From assembly GCA_946481445.1 (NCBI GenBank), contig CAMLOA010000011.1, forward strand, positions 1-14,091: a stretch of 14,091 bases of DNA, in the 5' to 3' direction. A program made the translations under genes and the position numbers. The notes beneath the pieces were generated by a model. That model ran no database searches. It was not told the DNA's origin and was given only the letters and a program-made list of their open reading frames with translations. Every line of letters starts with the position of its first letter. Positions within the stretch are counted from its first letter, which is position 1. Origin of the DNA: an uncultured Devosia sp. GTDB taxonomy: Bacteria; Pseudomonadota; Alphaproteobacteria; Rhizobiales; Devosiaceae. Below, in pieces: positions 13,437-14,091 of the stretch.

Positions 13437-14091
13437 ATGGACGAATTTTTCGATCTGCCCACTCTCATCGTCATCGCCGTGGCCGTTTTCGTGCTGTTCC
13501 GCCTGCGCTCCGTGCTGGGGACCCGCACCGGCAACGAGCGGCCTCCGATGGAGCGGCGCAAGCCCGCCGAGGCGGCGGCCGAGGAGACGGTGGTGCCGCT
13601 GCGTCCGCGCCCGGCGACGGCGCCCGACCTCGACGACGAACGCCGGGCCCGCAAGCTCGAAGCCGAGATCGAGCAGTATTCGCATGGGGACGCCGCGCTG
13701 GCCGAGGGCTTCCGCGCCGTGGTTGAGGCCGACCCGAGCTTTACGCCCAAGAGCTTCCTCGATGGCGCCAAGCAGGCCTATGAGATGATCGTCACCGCCT
13801 ATGCCTCGGGCGACCGGCAAATGCTGCGGAACCTGCTTGAGCGCGACGTCTTCGAGGGGTTCCAGCGCGCCATTGCCGAGCGCGAGGCCGCCGGCCAGAA
13901 GGTCGACTTCACCTTTGTCGGCCTGCCCAAGGTCGAGATTTCCGACGCCGAGTTCGACAAGAAGAACGTGCTGGTCACGGTCCGCTTCCATGCCGAAGTG
14001 GTGTCGGCCACCCGTGACAAGGACGGCAACCTCGTGGAGGGCAATGCCGACCAGGTGCAGGTCATCGCCGACGAGTGGACCTTTGCCCGCA
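13437..14091 (+). CDS. Tim44/TimA-domain protein, 3' end outside window
   Basis: The frame starts at ATG 13437 (AAGG 11 bases upstream, 13423-13426) and is open for 218 codons to the window end. The product begins MDEFFDLPTLIVIAVAVFVL: a short N-terminal membrane segment (about 9-23), then a charged, Pro-rich linker (about 33-75, ERPPMERRKPAEA and PLRPRPATAP), then the beginning of a Tim44-like domain (about 85 onward; FTPKSFLDGAKQAYEMIV at 102-119 is its most typical part). Alphaproteobacterial Tim44-like proteins are single-pass membrane proteins related to mitochondrial Tim44; the exact role is not well settled. The gene is divergent from fxsA and this is its usual place near the origin. 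The remaining C-terminal part lies beyond 14091. Confidence 0.85.
   Translation, partial: MDEFFDLPTLIVIAVAVFVLFRLRSVLGTRTGNERPPMERRKPAEAAAEETVVPLRPRPATAPDLDDERRARKLEAEIEQYSHGDAALAEGFRAVVEADPSFTPKSFLDGAKQAYEMIVTAYASGDRQMLRNLLERDVFEGFQRAIAEREAAGQKVDFTFVGLPKVEISDAEFDKKNVLVTVRFHAEVVSATRDKDGNLVEGNADQVQVIADEWTFAR

Noticed and set aside
12780..13991. A 403-codon open frame on the - strand over fxsA and the Tim44-like gene
   Set aside because: It overlaps two better supported genes, the first in another frame, and its product has the repetitive composition of a GC-rich shadow frame.
1..14091. Mobile elements, CRISPR arrays, tRNA/rRNA genes, phage-defence or secondary-metabolite clusters
   Set aside because: Both strands were read for terminal repeats, transposase motifs, regularly spaced repeats and cloverleaf sequences; none was seen. 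All genes are core functions with uniform base composition by eye.

Overview
This window is the replication-origin neighbourhood of a GC-rich alphaproteobacterial main chromosome. Three things point to this: the order holA / parB-parA-rsmG-mnmG-mnmE-rho / hemJ-hemE / origin / maf-aroE-coaE-dnaQ / secB-fxsA / Tim44-like protein, which is the layout known around alphaproteobacterial origins (Caulobacter, Rhizobiales); CtrA-type and CcrM-type (GANTC) sites; and protein features typical of the class. A member of Hyphomicrobiales (perhaps Devosia-like) is my best guess, but genus cannot be fixed from the sequence alone. No mobile element, CRISPR array, tRNA, rRNA or foreign-looking island was seen.

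Layout. Bases 1-336 hold the 3' end of holA (+), which converges on parB. Bases 365-5954 are a leftward run parB <- parA <- rsmG <- mnmG <- mnmE: chromosome partitioning plus two tRNA-modification genes and an rRNA methyltransferase. The spacers are very short and stop/start overlaps are present. Rho (6027-7292) follows with its own candidate promoter. HemJ and hemE (7484-8973), two late steps of haem synthesis, are also leftward. A 440-bp divergent gap (8974-9413) carries DnaA-box-like nonamers, a perfect CtrA site, a near-perfect second CtrA site and seven GANTC sites, and is called the predicted oriC. To its right maf-aroE-coaE-dnaQ (9414-12163) run rightward with 7-, 2- and -4-bp junctions and end at a bidirectional terminator. 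It is shared with secB, which together with fxsA runs leftward. A Tim44-domain gene starts at 13437 (+) and leaves the window.

How it works together. Genes on both sides of the predicted origin are mostly transcribed away from it, so replication and transcription are co-oriented. ParB binds parS and ParA moves the complex. Six parS-like palindromes lie between 344 and 7477, two of them inside rsmG and one overlapping the stop codon of mnmE. Four of the six carry the same kind of substitution, which turns one half-site into GANTC, the CcrM methylation target. This possible link between partitioning and cell-cycle methylation is the most unusual signal in the window. Most of the rest is conserved core genome, and I found no convincing undescribed multi-gene system.
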